A stretch of 64,000 nt of DNA, from contig OY294048.1 of the NCBI GenBank assembly GCA_958510825.1, forward strand, positions 33,941,026-34,005,025, read 5' to 3'. Below the pieces are notes generated by a model. That model did no database searches. It was not told where the DNA came from and saw only the letters and a program-made list of their open reading frames with translations. This stretch comes from Brachypterus glaber. Its lineage: Eukaryota > Arthropoda > Insecta > Coleoptera > Kateretidae. Position numbers and translations under genes: made by a program. This document shows, in pieces, positions 1-10,835 of the stretch (the stretch's first letter is position 1; every line of letters starts with the position of its first letter).

Positions 1-1766
1 AGAAAGTTTGGTATAAAATTCAATTCAAGTACCCCTATTTAACCCTTTGTTTAAGGGGATGTTAGGCTTCTAGAACAAGTTCATGAACAGACAAAAATTT
101 TGAGCACTTATGCGTTACATTTTATCAATTCCAACCGAAGGTAAAGATGTTTGAAAAAGAGGCTAATTATGCGGTCACTCTTTGTTTCACGTTTTTGTGT
201 ACACAATAACTCAAGAACGATTAATCCCATCGACTCGAAATTTTCGGGAAAACCCAAGTTCTGTGAGGGGAAGATAGATTAAGGCAAATTTTTCAGGAAA
301 AATTACTTTTATTATAATCAATTCTGCCAATTTTAAAAGTAATCCCCTCAAAAACAAAAAAGTTTAACTTTTTTAAAATTGAAAACACATTAACACATAG
401 AAAAAAAAATCAAAAATTTTTCCTTTTTCTTAAAAAGGTATTAAAATGTTTTTTTTTAATGGAATACCCTGTATTTTTTACATTTCTGAATTCAGCCGAA
501 AATTATACCTATGTATAAAAAACTGATTTTTTTACTTTTTTTTTTTCGTTTTCTTTTTTATCGTATAAAAACGAGATACACATAATTTACCTTCTTTTTA
601 CTTACTTAATCTTCAAAGTAAACGATAAACTTGGTATAAGAAAAATAGCGGAAAAATACTCTACAAATAAAATGTACAGGGACATAAAAAACAGGAGTTC
701 AGGGTAAAAAACCGTTTTTTTTAAGCATTAATTCGCTCTCAATGATCAAATTTTTATTTTAATATTAGTTTTATATTTTTTTAAGCTTAAGTAAGTAAAA
801 AAAGGTAAATAATGTGTATGTCGTTTTTATACGATAAAAATAAAAACGAAAAAAAAAGTAAAAAAAAACAATCAGTTTTTTATACACAGAATTATCGGCT
901 AAATTCAAATATGTAAAAAATACAGGGTGTTCCATTTTTATAGCCAATGTAAAATAATATAAATCACCCAAGTTTCGTTTTTATCGAATAAAGATTAAAC
1001 TTAATTTTGTGGGTGGACATAAATAAAATTCACCTGGTATATATAGTATATTATATATATATTCACAGCTTATTATTTTAAATATAAAAATCTGATATAT
1101 TTATACATTAAAAATATTTTTTTCCTTAATTTAAAATTTAAATATCTAATTTAATTTGTTATGATTTAAATTCATACAAAAATAAAAAAAATAACAAATA
1201 GGTTTTTTTTTATTATTTAATAAAGGTTTTCCCAATATTTATAATTGAGGAGTGTCTGTTCAAACGGTGGTGAATAAGCTGCCCACTAATATATTAGTTA
1301 TAAAAGTCCGGGAGCCCACGCCCAGTAGTTTTTTTTTTATTTATTCACCGTTGAGACTTTGTATATGTGTTCTTTATGTCCAATCTTCTTACATAAGAAA
1401 TTTCTCGGTAGAGGGGCGTTTTTTTTCTTTTTTGGGAACAACCGTTAACATTAGGGCGTACGACAACGTATTGCCAAAAATTTTTTGTCGGACCAGGTTA
1501 ACACTTGATTTTAAATATTTTTATTAAACTTTGATTTTTTTAGTTCTGTCTTTTATTGAATATCATGCTTTTTTTGTTTTATATTATCCATTTTTATTTA
1601 AATTTCAAACTTTAACCCGTCATAACCTTTTTTTATAAATACGGGTCGTTCAATAAAAGTATCCAATATCAACTAGACTTATATACCCAAACCCTTGGTT
1701 ATATCGAACGATCAAAAATAAAAAAAAATGTCTATCGACAAAAAAAACTATTTTAGTCTCAAGGGG
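1..1766. repeat. AT-rich intergenic DNA with a foldback repeat
   Basis: No supported gene. The stretch is AT-rich with long A and T runs. Positions about 450-615 and 785-945 are inverted copies of each other: the left arm has GGAATACCCTGTA near its outer end and the right arm has TACAGGGTGTTCC. They form a foldback element of about 500 bp with a roughly 170-bp loop. The short open frames here are low-complexity translations of T-runs and are not genes. The remaining 950-1766 shows nothing I recognise. Confidence 0.55.
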
Positions 1767-2045
1767 TTATTACATTACATTACATGTTTGTTTAACCTCG
1801 TACTATTCTACTTAATTAAGCATCCCCTAAGTCCAGGACTTGTGTGGGCTAGTAGTAGAGGGAACCACCGGCTTATACTGACTTTCGAACCAGTTTTTAT
1901 AGGAAGCTTTCGCTTCACTTATCGCATTCACCAAATTTATATTACTTATTAACTGAAAAAGACAAATCGGTGCCAGTGAGAATCGAACTCACGCTAGCTT
2001 GTCTAGTTGTCTTGTCACGTAGACGCCGTAGCCAACTAAGCCAAA
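1767..2045 (-). mobile_element. tRNA-derived SINE
   Basis: On the minus strand a tRNA-like head (about 2043 down to 1969) carries a good box A (TGGCTTAGTTGG) and box B (GAGTTCGATTCTC) with a perfect 5-bp T-arm stem, GTGAG/CTCAC. It is followed by about 180 bp of unrelated body and a short repetitive 3' tail of ATGTA units at 1767-1784. RNA polymerase III promoter boxes plus a short tandem tail is the usual SINE layout. The acceptor stem does not close, so I do not call it a tRNA gene. I found no clear target-site duplication. Confidence 0.6.
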
Positions 2046-2087
2046 TATAAAAACAAACTCGAAACTGTTCTAAAAAAGAAGAAGCGG

Positions 2088-2660
2088 CGTTTTTGAGGTT
2101 GCTGAAAGTGAATCTGATAATAAAAAAAATCTAACTCCACCCCCTGAGGGCGGGGGGTGGTTTTCGTGAAAATTGGTATATTGGGGTTTTTAAGGTTGCT
2201 GAAAGTGAATTCGATAATAAAAAAATTCTACTCCACCCCCTGAGGGTTGGGTGGTAGTTTTCGTGAAAATTTGTATATAGGGGTTTTTGTGTTTGCTGAA
2301 AGTGAATCTGATAATAAAAAATTTCTAACTCCACTGCAGAGGCCCCGGGGGTGGATAATTACCACCCGCCCTTCCGGGGCCCCTGAGGGGCGGGGGGTAG
2401 TTATCTTTAAAATTGACATTGGGATTCTTGAGGTCGCTAAAACTGAATCTTAAAATATTTTTTTTCTAAATCCACCCCTTGAGGGGCGGGGGGTAGTTTT
2501 CGTGAAAATTTGTATAATGGGGTTTTTGAGGTTGCTGAAAGTGAATTTACTTTCACTTTCTGGTTCATGAATCTGATAATAATAATCCATTTCAGGCGCG
2601 GAGGTGAAAAATGGGAAAACTCTGTTACTGGGCAGTATATTTTTTTAATTTTCATTAAAA
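2088..2660 (+). repeat. Degenerate tandem G-rich repeat array, copy A
   Basis: Five imperfect units start near 2091, 2187, 2284, 2422 and 2521. Each has a 'gaggttgctgaaagtgaat' type opening, a 'ctgataat' block, a G-rich 'ccctgaggggcgggggg' block, then 'ttttcgtgaaaatt' and 'tatataggggttttt'. Spacing is about 95-140 bp. The right end has 'ggaggtgaaaaatgggaaa' and 'ttactgggcagt', which recur at the end of copies near 4.3 and 62.05 kb. This is part of a dispersed repeat family also seen at 3.1-3.6, 4.3-5.0, 28.0-28.5 and 61.3-62.1 kb. The small ORFs in it are not genes. Confidence 0.75.
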
Positions 2661-2844
2661 TAAAGAAATTTAAATATCATGGGTATTTTTGGTAGCAGTG
2701 TATTTATTTTATATTATATTTAATATCTGTCTACATAAAAACCTTGACCACCGATAGTATTGTCATACAGGTTTTTACAGTCGTTCTTAAAAATACAGAA
2801 GAGCTTCATAATATTTTAGTGAGTGGTTTATATTTGTTGTGAAT

Positions 2845-2847
2845 ATG
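2845..2847 (+). CDS. gd-like: Candidate first coding exon (ATG only)
   Basis: The sequence reads ATG immediately followed by a perfect donor GTAAGT. Joined in phase 0 to the acceptor at 6000-6001 it supplies a methionine directly before VYLGTSIFSV, giving a good signal peptide that ends in VNA. The adjacent 5' sequence is AT-rich with a loose TATA-like stretch near 2705-2730. An ATG-only coding exon is uncommon but known in animals. The true start could instead be on another short exon upstream; cDNA would decide. Confidence 0.35.
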
Positions 2848-3059
2848 GTAAGTAGTCTAAATCTTTTTAATACCTAGATAGATTTCTCAGTTTTTAAGGC
2901 ATTCATCAAATATTTAATGAATTAATTTATCGCAGGCCATAGTGTAAAAAATAATTGGAAAAATGCCATAAATGGGTTTGAAAATTTTCCATAAGTAAAA
3001 AATGCACGGTAGGCCTTAAACACTTTAAATAAAAAATTAAGGTCCTGATTTTGTTTTCC

Positions 3060-4990
3060 CATTTTAAAAATTATCTTTGGAAAAAAAAAACAAAAAATTT
3101 TAACTTTTCTTTTGGCGTATTGTTTGCACATTTTTGCTTTTTATGACGTTTTATGTTGATATAAATTGATTTCGAAAAAAAAATGTGGGTCTATCGGCCG
3201 GTTTGTCCGGGAAAACTTGTGGGCACGATAACTAAAGACTCAAGACTTGAAATTTGGCATAGACGTATGTTACCAAAAGGTTATTTTTGGTAAACATTGG
3301 GGTGGGGAAAGGAGGGTAAATGGAGAAAATAAAATATTTTTTTAGAAAATTTTTTAAAATTGCTATATAGGGATTTTTGAGGTTGCTAAAATTGAATCTG
3401 ATAATATATTTTTTTCTTACTTTACATCGCGGGGGTGAGGGGGTAAATATTTTTAAATGTTTTCAATATTTTCTTCAAAATTGGTATATGGAGGTTTTTG
3501 GGGTCGACGAAATTAAATCTTATAATAATAAATTTCTAACTCCACTCCCTAGGGTTGGAGGGTTAGTTTACAGTATTTTCGTGAAAATTGATTGATTGTA
3601 TAGGGATTTTTAAAAGAACTTATTCAGTGGTATCATGATTTTTTTTTAATTTTCAATACATGAATTTTTTAGAAATCTTAAGATATCGTATTTTTTAAAA
3701 TTTTATTTGCAATCATTTAATAAAATCTGTTAATCAATATTGTGATATTTTGGAAATCAAGTTAAGCCCCGCAGGTGATTTTTTTTTAAATTTTTAAGTT
3801 CACGTATTTCCCTAACAACAACAATTCAAAAAGAATATTATTTATAAAATTTTTAGGAATATTTACATAAGTTTCGTATTTCTCAGATACAGGTATTCAA
3901 ATTATTGAATAGAATATATTAATTAAAATTTTTGTATCACCTTATTGATGAAAAGTTTAGCGCCGCAGTCGAATATTTTTAGGATTTTTAATGACACGTA
4001 TTTTCTAAACACCTTATACTTTAAAAAACAAATTATTTTATAAATTTTATAAAATTTATGGCGGGCACTTGAGCTTGGTAATCATATTATGGTTCCGCAG
4101 GTATAAACTTTTATAAACTATTTTTCAAACACTTCAGAATTTTTAAAGCAAATGTTAATTATTTATAAAATATTTTAAATACAAGTTTCTCATGGATTTG
4201 CGTTTTGGAACCATTTTCAGCGCCGCAGGCGCGAAGGACCAAACATTGGAATTGTTAAAAACAAAACAAAATAATAAATTATATAAAAAGCCAGAGGAGG
4301 GGGGCAGTAAAAACGCTTTCCCATGTTTCACCTCCGCGCGTGGTATTGATTTTTTATTATCAGATTCACTTTTAGCAACCTAAAATATTTTAAGATTCAG
4401 TTTTAACGACCTCAAACACCTCATATATTAATTTTCAATTTTCAATTTCATGGGTTGGGGTTAGAATTTTTTTATTAGATTCACTTTCAGCAACCTTAAA
4501 AACCGCAAAATGACAATTTTCACGAAAACTGCCCCCCGATCCCCAGGGGTACCTGGGGAAAAATTTTATTATCAGATTCAGTTTCGTCGTCCCCAAAAAC
4601 CCATTTATACAAATTTTGTCGAAAATATTGAAAACATTTAAAAATATTTAGCCTCTCAACCCTGTGGGGGTGGAGTTATAAAATTTTTATTATCATATTC
4701 AATTTCATCAACCTCTATATAACTAGAAAATTTAAAAATGTTGTGAAAAAATATTGTATTTTCCCATTTGCCTGCCTTGTCCCACCCCAATGTTTACCAA
4801 AAATAATCCCGAGCAAGAACTTTTGGTAACACACCTGTATGCCAAATTTCAAGTCTTAAGTTTAAAGTTATCGTACCAGCAAGATTTTCCAAACGGTCGA
4901 CCGACATTTTTTTTTTGCTTGAAATTGATTTATATCGACATAAAACGCCATAAATTGCAAAAGTACGCTAAATTTTGAAAATTTTCAAAA
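3060..4990. repeat. Inverted pair of composite repeats, copies B and C
   Basis: Left arm 3060-3600 and right arm 4340-4990 are inverted relatives. Each has the 'ctttttatgacgttt' block, a 'gacttgaaatttggcat' block, 'ggtaaacattggggtgggg', and then units of the 'gaggttgctaaaattgaat' G-rich repeat. Between them, 3720-4235 holds spaced GC islands of the type 'agcgccgcaggcg' in AT-rich DNA, about 100-130 bp apart. Similar islands occur inside the element at 13.8-14.6 kb. No gene is supported. Short ORFs, such as those near 3377, 4192 and 4754, fall inside repeat units. Confidence 0.65.
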
Positions 4991-5601
4991 TGGGAAAGTA
5001 ATTAACATACAATTATGCATATACCGGGTGTTTTTTTTAACCTGAAAATTTCAAATATCTCGAATACTATGCGTTTAAAAAAAAATGTCGGACAAAATTT
5101 TGTTTATTTTGTTTATTTATTTATTTTTTACGGATATTTACGTTTTCAAGGTAATTTCAAGGTCAACTTTGTTTTTTAAGTATAAACATATATTGTTTTA
5201 CTTTTATTTAATTCCCCTTAAAAAAATAAAAATCTTTTGTAACAAACTTTTTTTGATCGGACTTTTAGTTGCAGAGATAACACAGCCACACAAAATTAAA
5301 AAAGTTGCATCTCCGACGGACTTGACTAGTCAATTCCTATGTATTTTGAGCCGCTGAATCCGAATCTGAGGTCGAAATTTAAAAGTTAGCTCTCATTTTT
5401 ACCATAACCTCAAAAAACATATATCATTGCGAAAAGTTTTGAGGGGAATTAAATAACAGTAAAAAAATATATGTTTGTACTTTTTTGTACCGGTATACCA
5501 ATAATTATTTACTATACAAGTATGGAAAATTTACCACACACGAGATCTAGGAAACACATTTTGCGAAGTATATCGAGTGAAAACGTAATATGCTATCCAT
5601 A
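4991..5601. other. No recognisable feature
   Basis: AT-rich intronic DNA. It starts with an 'accgggtgttttttttaacctg' motif resembling the ends of other insect repeats. I see no coding potential that resembles a known family. Confidence 0.4.
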
Positions 5602-5609
5602 GTGAAGAG

Positions 5610-5910
5610 CAGGGCCGGATTCGGGGGGAGCGGAAAAGCTTTCTCCCGGCGCAGGGTGCGAGGGGGGCTGGCGTCAGGTTAAGGGGAGCAGCTTCGTTTT
5701 TTTAGTCATTAAATTTTTTTGCCTTTACTCCTGGCTTTTTTTCAGAGGCGAGGACCTTTTTCTTTTTTTATTTTGCTAAGGGTAAAGCTGTTTCTGAGAG
5801 GTGAGGTCCTTTTTTTTGTCATCAAACTTTTTGCCAAGGGTAACCCTTTTTTCTAGAGGAGGGGTCCGGGAAAGTTCTCCCGGGGCTCTGGCTGGTTCGG
5901 TCCGGCCCTG
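5610..5910. mobile_element. hAT-type MITE
   Basis: Terminal inverted repeats are CAGGGCCGGA at the left and TCCGGCCCTG at the right. The flanks are GTGAAGAG (5602-5609) and GTGAAGGT (5911-5918), an 8-bp target duplication with two mismatches. A CAGGG-type terminus with an 8-bp duplication is characteristic of hAT transposons. The 301-bp interior has no transposase. It contains two related T-rich segments separated by GC-rich 'gaggcgagg'-type stretches. Confidence 0.7.
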
Positions 5911-6001
5911 GTGAAGGTTATACTATGGAATGCGACGCGCCATCGTTCATAACCTTAGCTTAAATGTTGGAAAATTTTAGAGTTTTCTCCTATATTTTCA
6001 G

Positions 6002-6220
6002 GTCTATCTGGGTACTAGTATATTTTCAGTCTGCTTGGTGGCAGCACTGGTATTAAGTGTAAATGCAGGAAGACCGTCACCCTGCCCCGACCAGTTTCAG
6101 TACGGTGGATCTAATCCAGGAGAGTGGAATGGCACTCTCCTACTCCAATCTGAATTTGAACTTTCAGGAACCTGGATTAGAGTCAAATTCGACATTCCGA
6201 TAAAGCAGCTTATAGCACAT
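6002..6220 (+). CDS. gd-like: gd-like protease exon 2: signal peptide and start of GD_N domain
   Basis: The exon opens after the acceptor tttcag (5996-6001) and closes at the donor GTAAGT at 6221. It is 73 codons, phase 0 at both ends. It encodes a hydrophobic signal segment (IFSVCLVAALVLSVNA) and then GRPSPCPDQFQY, the proline/cysteine opening typical of the GD_N domain found at the N-terminus of insect gd proteins. The region EWNGTLLL...GTWIRVKFDIP has the alternating pattern of a beta-rich domain. A second possible acceptor ends at 6029, but it would cut into the signal peptide. Confidence 0.75.
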
Positions 6221-6705
6221 GTAAGTATAAATTGAAAAAAAAAGATGTAAAGTTATTATTTTATTTTACAAATCTCTTGATATTACTTTTCCCTAGGAAA
6301 GTCCTGCGTTGACAAAAAAAATATAGAATTTTTTTTACGTTTCTTGACGTTTTATATGCAGAAAAGCTGCTTTCCGCAAAATAAATCGATTGATCTGTCT
6401 ATCTCGGATCAGCAAGTTACACGTTCAAGCAGAAATTATTAATTTTGCGCTCCTAATACAAAATCGGAGCCGTAGTTATAAGGGGGATGGGGATTTCACA
6501 TTGTAAGTAAGTAAGTAAGTAAGTAATTTATTTCGTGTTAATACCGTGGTTTACACATGTCAAATAATAGAATATTACAATGAATAGACACTTAAAACAA
6601 TTTAAGTAAAATAACATTAAAATGAATATACACTTAAACAACTAGAGTAAAACAATAAATATATAACTAAACTAAACTAAAAAAAGCTAAACTAAACATT
6701 ATACA

Positions 6706-9345
6706 TTATATTTCAAAAATATTCATGGAAATAAACTCTTGAAGGCTATAAAATGCGTTCCTCGCTAAAAATGCTCTTATTTTGATTTTATAGGTATTTA
6801 TTGGTAATTGTCGTATGTGTTCTGGCAATTTATTAAAAAAAGTGGGAACATAATAATTTAAACTAAATCTACTTGATGAAAGTCTTAAAAATTTAATATT
6901 TAAGTTGTTACTATTTCTTATATTGTGAGGTTGAATACTGGATCGCGATGAATAAATATCCTGCTCTCTAGCACATACCAAGCAATAATATATATATAAA
7001 CACGGAAAAGTCAACAGATTCAATTCAACAAAACAGTTTTTAACATCATCCCTATAATTTTTACCACAAATGATACGAATAGCCTTACGTTGAAGTTTAA
7101 AAATTCTGTTTGAGTGACAAGAATGTCCCCAGCTAAGAATTGAATACAACATATGTGATATGACAAGGGAATTATAGGCAATAAGTATAATGTCTCTAGA
7201 TACTAAATTTACTAAATTACGCAAGACAAATAAGTTTTTGGAAATTTTTTTAGAAATATAATTTACGTGGGGCTCCCAGGAAAGCTTGGAATCTAACATG
7301 ACGCCTAAAAACTTTACAGCTTCGGGGTTTATAAAATTGGTGTTGCGATGCGTAAAGAACATTTTTTGTGTTTTATTTAAATTTAGACTTAGACCATTAA
7401 CATCAAACCAGGTTTTTAGTTTTGATTGTGTATTCTCCAAATAACCTTCCAATTGTAATTCGTTTTTATGACTTTGGATTGCTGTGGTGTCATCGGCAAA
7501 GAGCAAAAGGTGAATACCACCAACAGCTCTGGCCAAATCATTGATAAAGATCAAAAAGAGTATTGGCCCGAGTACAGAGCCCTGTGGAACACCATCTATG
7601 ACATCACTACAATCCGAGATCTTGTCATTGAAAAAAGTATATTGTTTACGGTTTGTTAAATAAGATTTGATCAACTTAGAACTTTTGGAATTAAAATTAT
7701 AAGAATTTAATTTCTCTATCAGTTTATCTGGAGGAACACAATCAAAAGCCTTTTGTAAATCATAAAATACAGATCCTGCTGTAAGTCCACCTTCCATAGC
7801 TTCTACAATCAAGTTAATTAATTTGTTAATAGCCTGGCTGGTTGATCTATTACTTCTAAACCCGTACTGGTCACAATAAAATAGTTTGTTACGTTCAAAG
7901 AATGACACTATCTGGTTCTTTAATAGAGTTTCGAAAATCTTAGAAATTATTGGTACAAGTGCAATTGGTCGATAATTGTTCATATCATCCAGTGGACCCT
8001 TTTTATGCACCGGTATTATTTTTGTTATTTTTAGCGCAGAGGGATAGATACCATTTTGAATACATTCATTGAATAATAAAGTTAGAGGAGAAGTTATTTT
8101 ATTGATGACAGACTTGATAAGCTCTACGTTCAGGCCATAGTGATCCCTACTTGTAGTTTTTTTAAGATTTTTTATTGTATCTCTAACTTCTATAAAAGTA
8201 GGAGATCTAAAATTAAATATTTCGCTGCCTTTATCCTTACTTAGGTATTCAGTAAAATTGATATCATTGGAAGCTATGTTTTCTCTAATTTTACTGGATA
8301 CGTTAACAAAGAATTTATTAAATTCTTTGACATTAATATCCCCTGTTTTAGAAACTTTTTTGTTACGGTTGTCATTAATAACGTCCCAATATATTTTATT
8401 ATTGTTTTTAGAATTTAATATGGTTTGCTGATAAGCATTTTTCTTAGCCAGGGATATTTGGTTTTTATAGGCTAGCTTTGCATTTTTTAAATTATCAGAA
8501 ATATCACGATTGTCAGGGAAGTTATGATGTAAGTCAGATAAAAAATTTAGGAACTCTCGATGACGTCTAATGTCTTCATTAAACCAATTACATATTTTCT
8601 TTTTTTTATATTTACTATTTTTTTTTGTTTTTAACGGAAAGGCTGAATTGTATGAAGTAACAATAGTATTCATAAATATTGAAAATTTCTTGTTTGTATC
8701 ATGTTTCTTGTCCTTAATAAAGTCCCAGTCGACCTCATCAAGCAGATTAAAGAAAATTGACTTACCATTGGGGGTGATCGGTCTGTATGTGCACTTAACA
8801 GGTTTGGTGTTTGAATTTATTTTGTTTACAAATATACCTACAGCTTTGTGATCGGATATACCAGGATTGTAAACATAAGAGGTAGAATCTCGATCAGTAG
8901 GTTTAAAATTAATTAAAACATTATCAAGGCAGTTTTTATAACGTGTTGGTGAGGAGATCGTCACCTTAAAACCACAAGAATTTATAAGGTCATTGAATAT
9001 TTTTAATTCGTTGTCCTTAGAGTTTAAAAACATTATATTAAAATCTCCATTTATTACAATATCCTTCTTTATTTTGCTTAAAGCCTCCATAAGGTTAATA
9101 AATGGTTGAAGGAATGTTTCAAAGTCACAGCCTGACGGTCTATAAACCGTTACTATTATAGTGTTTTGTTTTAATAACTCAATCGCAGAAATTTCACAAA
9201 AATTTTCCACAGATAGATTTGAAAGATGAGGCAGTTCTTGACAGTTTAGAGTATTTCTACACAAGGTCATTACACCACCGCGTGTCGAGTCAGCTCTTGA
9301 AAAATGTGAAATAGATGAAAAATTTTCAATGATAAAGTTTTCCAC
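6706..9345 (-). CDS. LINE ORF2: endonuclease and reverse transcriptase
   Basis: The protein nicks target DNA and reverse-transcribes the element RNA at the nick. An apurinic-type endonuclease lies at the N-terminus, with YRPSG (68-72), GDFN (100-103) and SDH (164-166). The reverse transcriptase follows, with the HKKGPLDDMNNYRPI block (about 447-461), YGFR near 494, GVPQGSVLGP (585-594) and the catalytic FADD (616-619). The given start is a GTG-type position. The same frame stays open upstream to about 9590, adding residues such as NILHLNAQSARNKIPELN, which is the usual endonuclease start. The real ORF2 is therefore about 80 residues longer and overlaps the ORF1 end in another frame. No stop or frameshift is seen. 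Confidence 0.9.
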   Translation of the reverse strand: MENFIIENFSSISHFSRADSTRGGVMTLCRNTLNCQELPHLSNLSVENFCEISAIELLKQNTIIVTVYRPSGCDFETFLQPFINLMEALSKIKKDIVINGDFNIMFLNSKDNELKIFNDLINSCGFKVTISSPTRYKNCLDNVLINFKPTDRDSTSYVYNPGISDHKAVGIFVNKINSNTKPVKCTYRPITPNGKSIFFNLLDEVDWDFIKDKKHDTNKKFSIFMNTIVTSYNSAFPLKTKKNSKYKKKKICNWFNEDIRRHREFLNFLSDLHHNFPDNRDISDNLKNAKLAYKNQISLAKKNAYQQTILNSKNNNKIYWDVINDNRNKKVSKTGDINVKEFNKFFVNVSSKIRENIASNDINFTEYLSKDKGSEIFNFRSPTFIEVRDTIKNLKKTTSRDHYGLNVELIKSVINKITSPLTLLFNECIQNGIYPSALKITKIIPVHKKGPLDDMNNYRPIALVPIISKIFETLLKNQIVSFFERNKLFYCDQYGFRSNRSTSQAINKLINLIVEAMEGGLTAGSVFYDLQKAFDCVPPDKLIEKLNSYNFNSKSSKLIKSYLTNRKQYTFFNDKISDCSDVIDGVPQGSVLGPILFLIFINDLARAVGGIHLLLFADDTTAIQSHKNELQLEGYLENTQSKLKTWFDVNGLSLNLNKTQKMFFTHRNTNFINPEAVKFLGVMLDSKLSWEPHVNYISKKISKNLFVLRNLVNLVSRDIILIAYNSLVISHMLYSILSWGHSCHSNRIFKLQRKAIRIICGKNYRDDVKNCFVELNLLTFPCLYIYYCLVCAREQDIYSSRSSIQPHNIRNSNNLNIKFLRLSSSRFSLNYYVPTFFNKLPEHIRQLPINTYKIKIRAFLARNAFYSLQEFISMNIFEI

Positions 9346-9557
9346 TTCATCTTCTTTAACAAAGGCCTCACTAATACATAAGACATCTACTTTGTAGCCA
9401 TTAACATTTTGATTTGCCAGGTCATTTAGCTCTGGTATCTTATTACGAGCTGATTGTGCATTTAAATGTAGAATATTTATAACTTCTATACTATTTGCTT
9501 CAAGTTTATTCTGATTATTTCTTACTGATTTGAAACGGTGATGTATACTAGAATTTT

Positions 9558-10835
9558 TTAGTCTAAAAAAGTAGAAGATGCTGAATCTTCCAAAACTGTT
9601 ATGGAAACAGGTGAAGTTTGTTCAAGTTGAGTTGGTGGGACTTGGGAACCTTGTGATAAAATTTCAACGTTTATAATGTTTATAACTGGCAAACCCTCTG
9701 AAGAAGTTTCAGCGTTTATGACTGGCAGGTCTGCATTATTCGTCGACGGGGTGATGAAAACTAAGTTTTTTTTACTGGTAACACTTTTTTGCATAATAAT
9801 ATCTTTCACTAAATTTGCTAGATCACTATTGTTTATTTTCTGTCCATGACTGTTATTAATATCCACATATTTAATATTACCTTGACTGAATTTATTTAGT
9901 CTAAAAACACAATTAGACAATTTTTGGTTATGTTTAAATATTAGGTCATTAGTATTAGTATTTTTTGTATACGGGACCGAAACCATAATTATATTTGTGT
10001 TAGATATTGCTTTTATTTTTTCACTAATAGTTTTAAGGTTTAGAGATGTGTTGGTCTTGAAATCGTTAGAACCACCGATTATTAGCACATGATCGTTTAT
10101 CGAGTAGTTTTTAGTGAGAAGTTCAACATTATTTATCACATGATCACATGTAGCACCTGGTTTAATTATTGTCTCAATAATGTGCTCTTGTCCTAGTTTA
10201 TTATGTAATGATTTGTTTAAACCACGACCTATTTCGTCCGTTAAAATAAGAGTTTTTTTATATTTATTTGTGTCAGTTATTTTATTATTATTATTGAGGT
10301 TTAAGTTGCTTATATTATTATTCTGTCCGTTAGTGTTGGAATTTAAACTGGTATTTTCCAATGATACCTGAATAGATTTCGTTTTTGTGAATTTATTTAA
10401 TGATGTTTGTGAACTGGTATTTACATAAGTTTTTGGATAGAGATTTTTATTATCGAGAGAAACCGCACTTTGATTTTGGGTATGTTCAGTTTGTGTAGTT
10501 GCATTACATAATACTTTAGAGTTATGCTTTATAAAATTATTTATTGTCTTTTCTTTTTCTTCTAATTGACATTTCATGATCGATTTATGTTTTTCCAATT
10601 TCATAATTTCTAAATTCAGAGCGTCAATTTTACTAATTGCTGATGCAAGTTTGTTTCGTAAATCACTTATTATAGTTTTTGTGTCACATTTAGCTTCATC
10701 CTTGCCATCCCTGGAGATAATACTAATATATTTACTGTTCGGTGTATCCGGGGACGATGTCACTGTTATAATCTTCTTGGTTGATCTAGTGTTAATTTTA
10801 TGGGTCGACATTGTCAATTTATTTATACAATACAA
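9558..10835 (-). CDS. LINE ORF1: coiled coil plus SGNH-esterase-like domain
   Basis: This 425-residue protein precedes ORF2. An N-terminal basic, Ser/Thr-rich part is followed by a coiled coil (about 60-100, heptad-like LEIMKLEKHKSIMKCQLEEKE) and an Asn-rich linker. The C-terminal half resembles the SGNH hydrolase domain that occurs in ORF1 of CR1-clade elements: ILTDEIGRGL (block I position), VLIIGGSNDF (the G-x-N-D block) and a late His in NNSHGQKI. The block I serine nucleophile is not apparent (DEIG), so enzymatic activity is doubtful. Probable role: RNA or membrane binding in the ribonucleoprotein. Family membership is inferred from motif order, not from a search. Confidence 0.65.
   Translation of the reverse strand: MYCINKLTMSTHKINTRSTKKIITVTSSPDTPNSKYISIISRDGKDEAKCDTKTIISDLRNKLASAISKIDALNLEIMKLEKHKSIMKCQLEEKEKTINNFIKHNSKVLCNATTQTEHTQNQSAVSLDNKNLYPKTYVNTSSQTSLNKFTKTKSIQVSLENTSLNSNTNGQNNNISNLNLNNNNKITDTNKYKKTLILTDEIGRGLNKSLHNKLGQEHIIETIIKPGATCDHVINNVELLTKNYSINDHVLIIGGSNDFKTNTSLNLKTISEKIKAISNTNIIMVSVPYTKNTNTNDLIFKHNQKLSNCVFRLNKFSQGNIKYVDINNSHGQKINNSDLANLVKDIIMQKSVTSKKNLVFITPSTNNADLPVINAETSSEGLPVINIINVEILSQGSQVPPTQLEQTSPVSITVLEDSASSTFLD

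Noticed and set aside
1969..2043. A real tRNA gene on the minus strand
   Set aside because: Boxes A and B and the T-arm are good, but the acceptor and anticodon arms do not fold properly, and it is followed by a SINE-like body and tandem tail.
6035..6235. Short stand-alone ORF starting at 6035
   Set aside because: It has no ATG and reads past a perfect GTAAGT donor at 6221. It is exon 2 of the protease rather than a separate gene.
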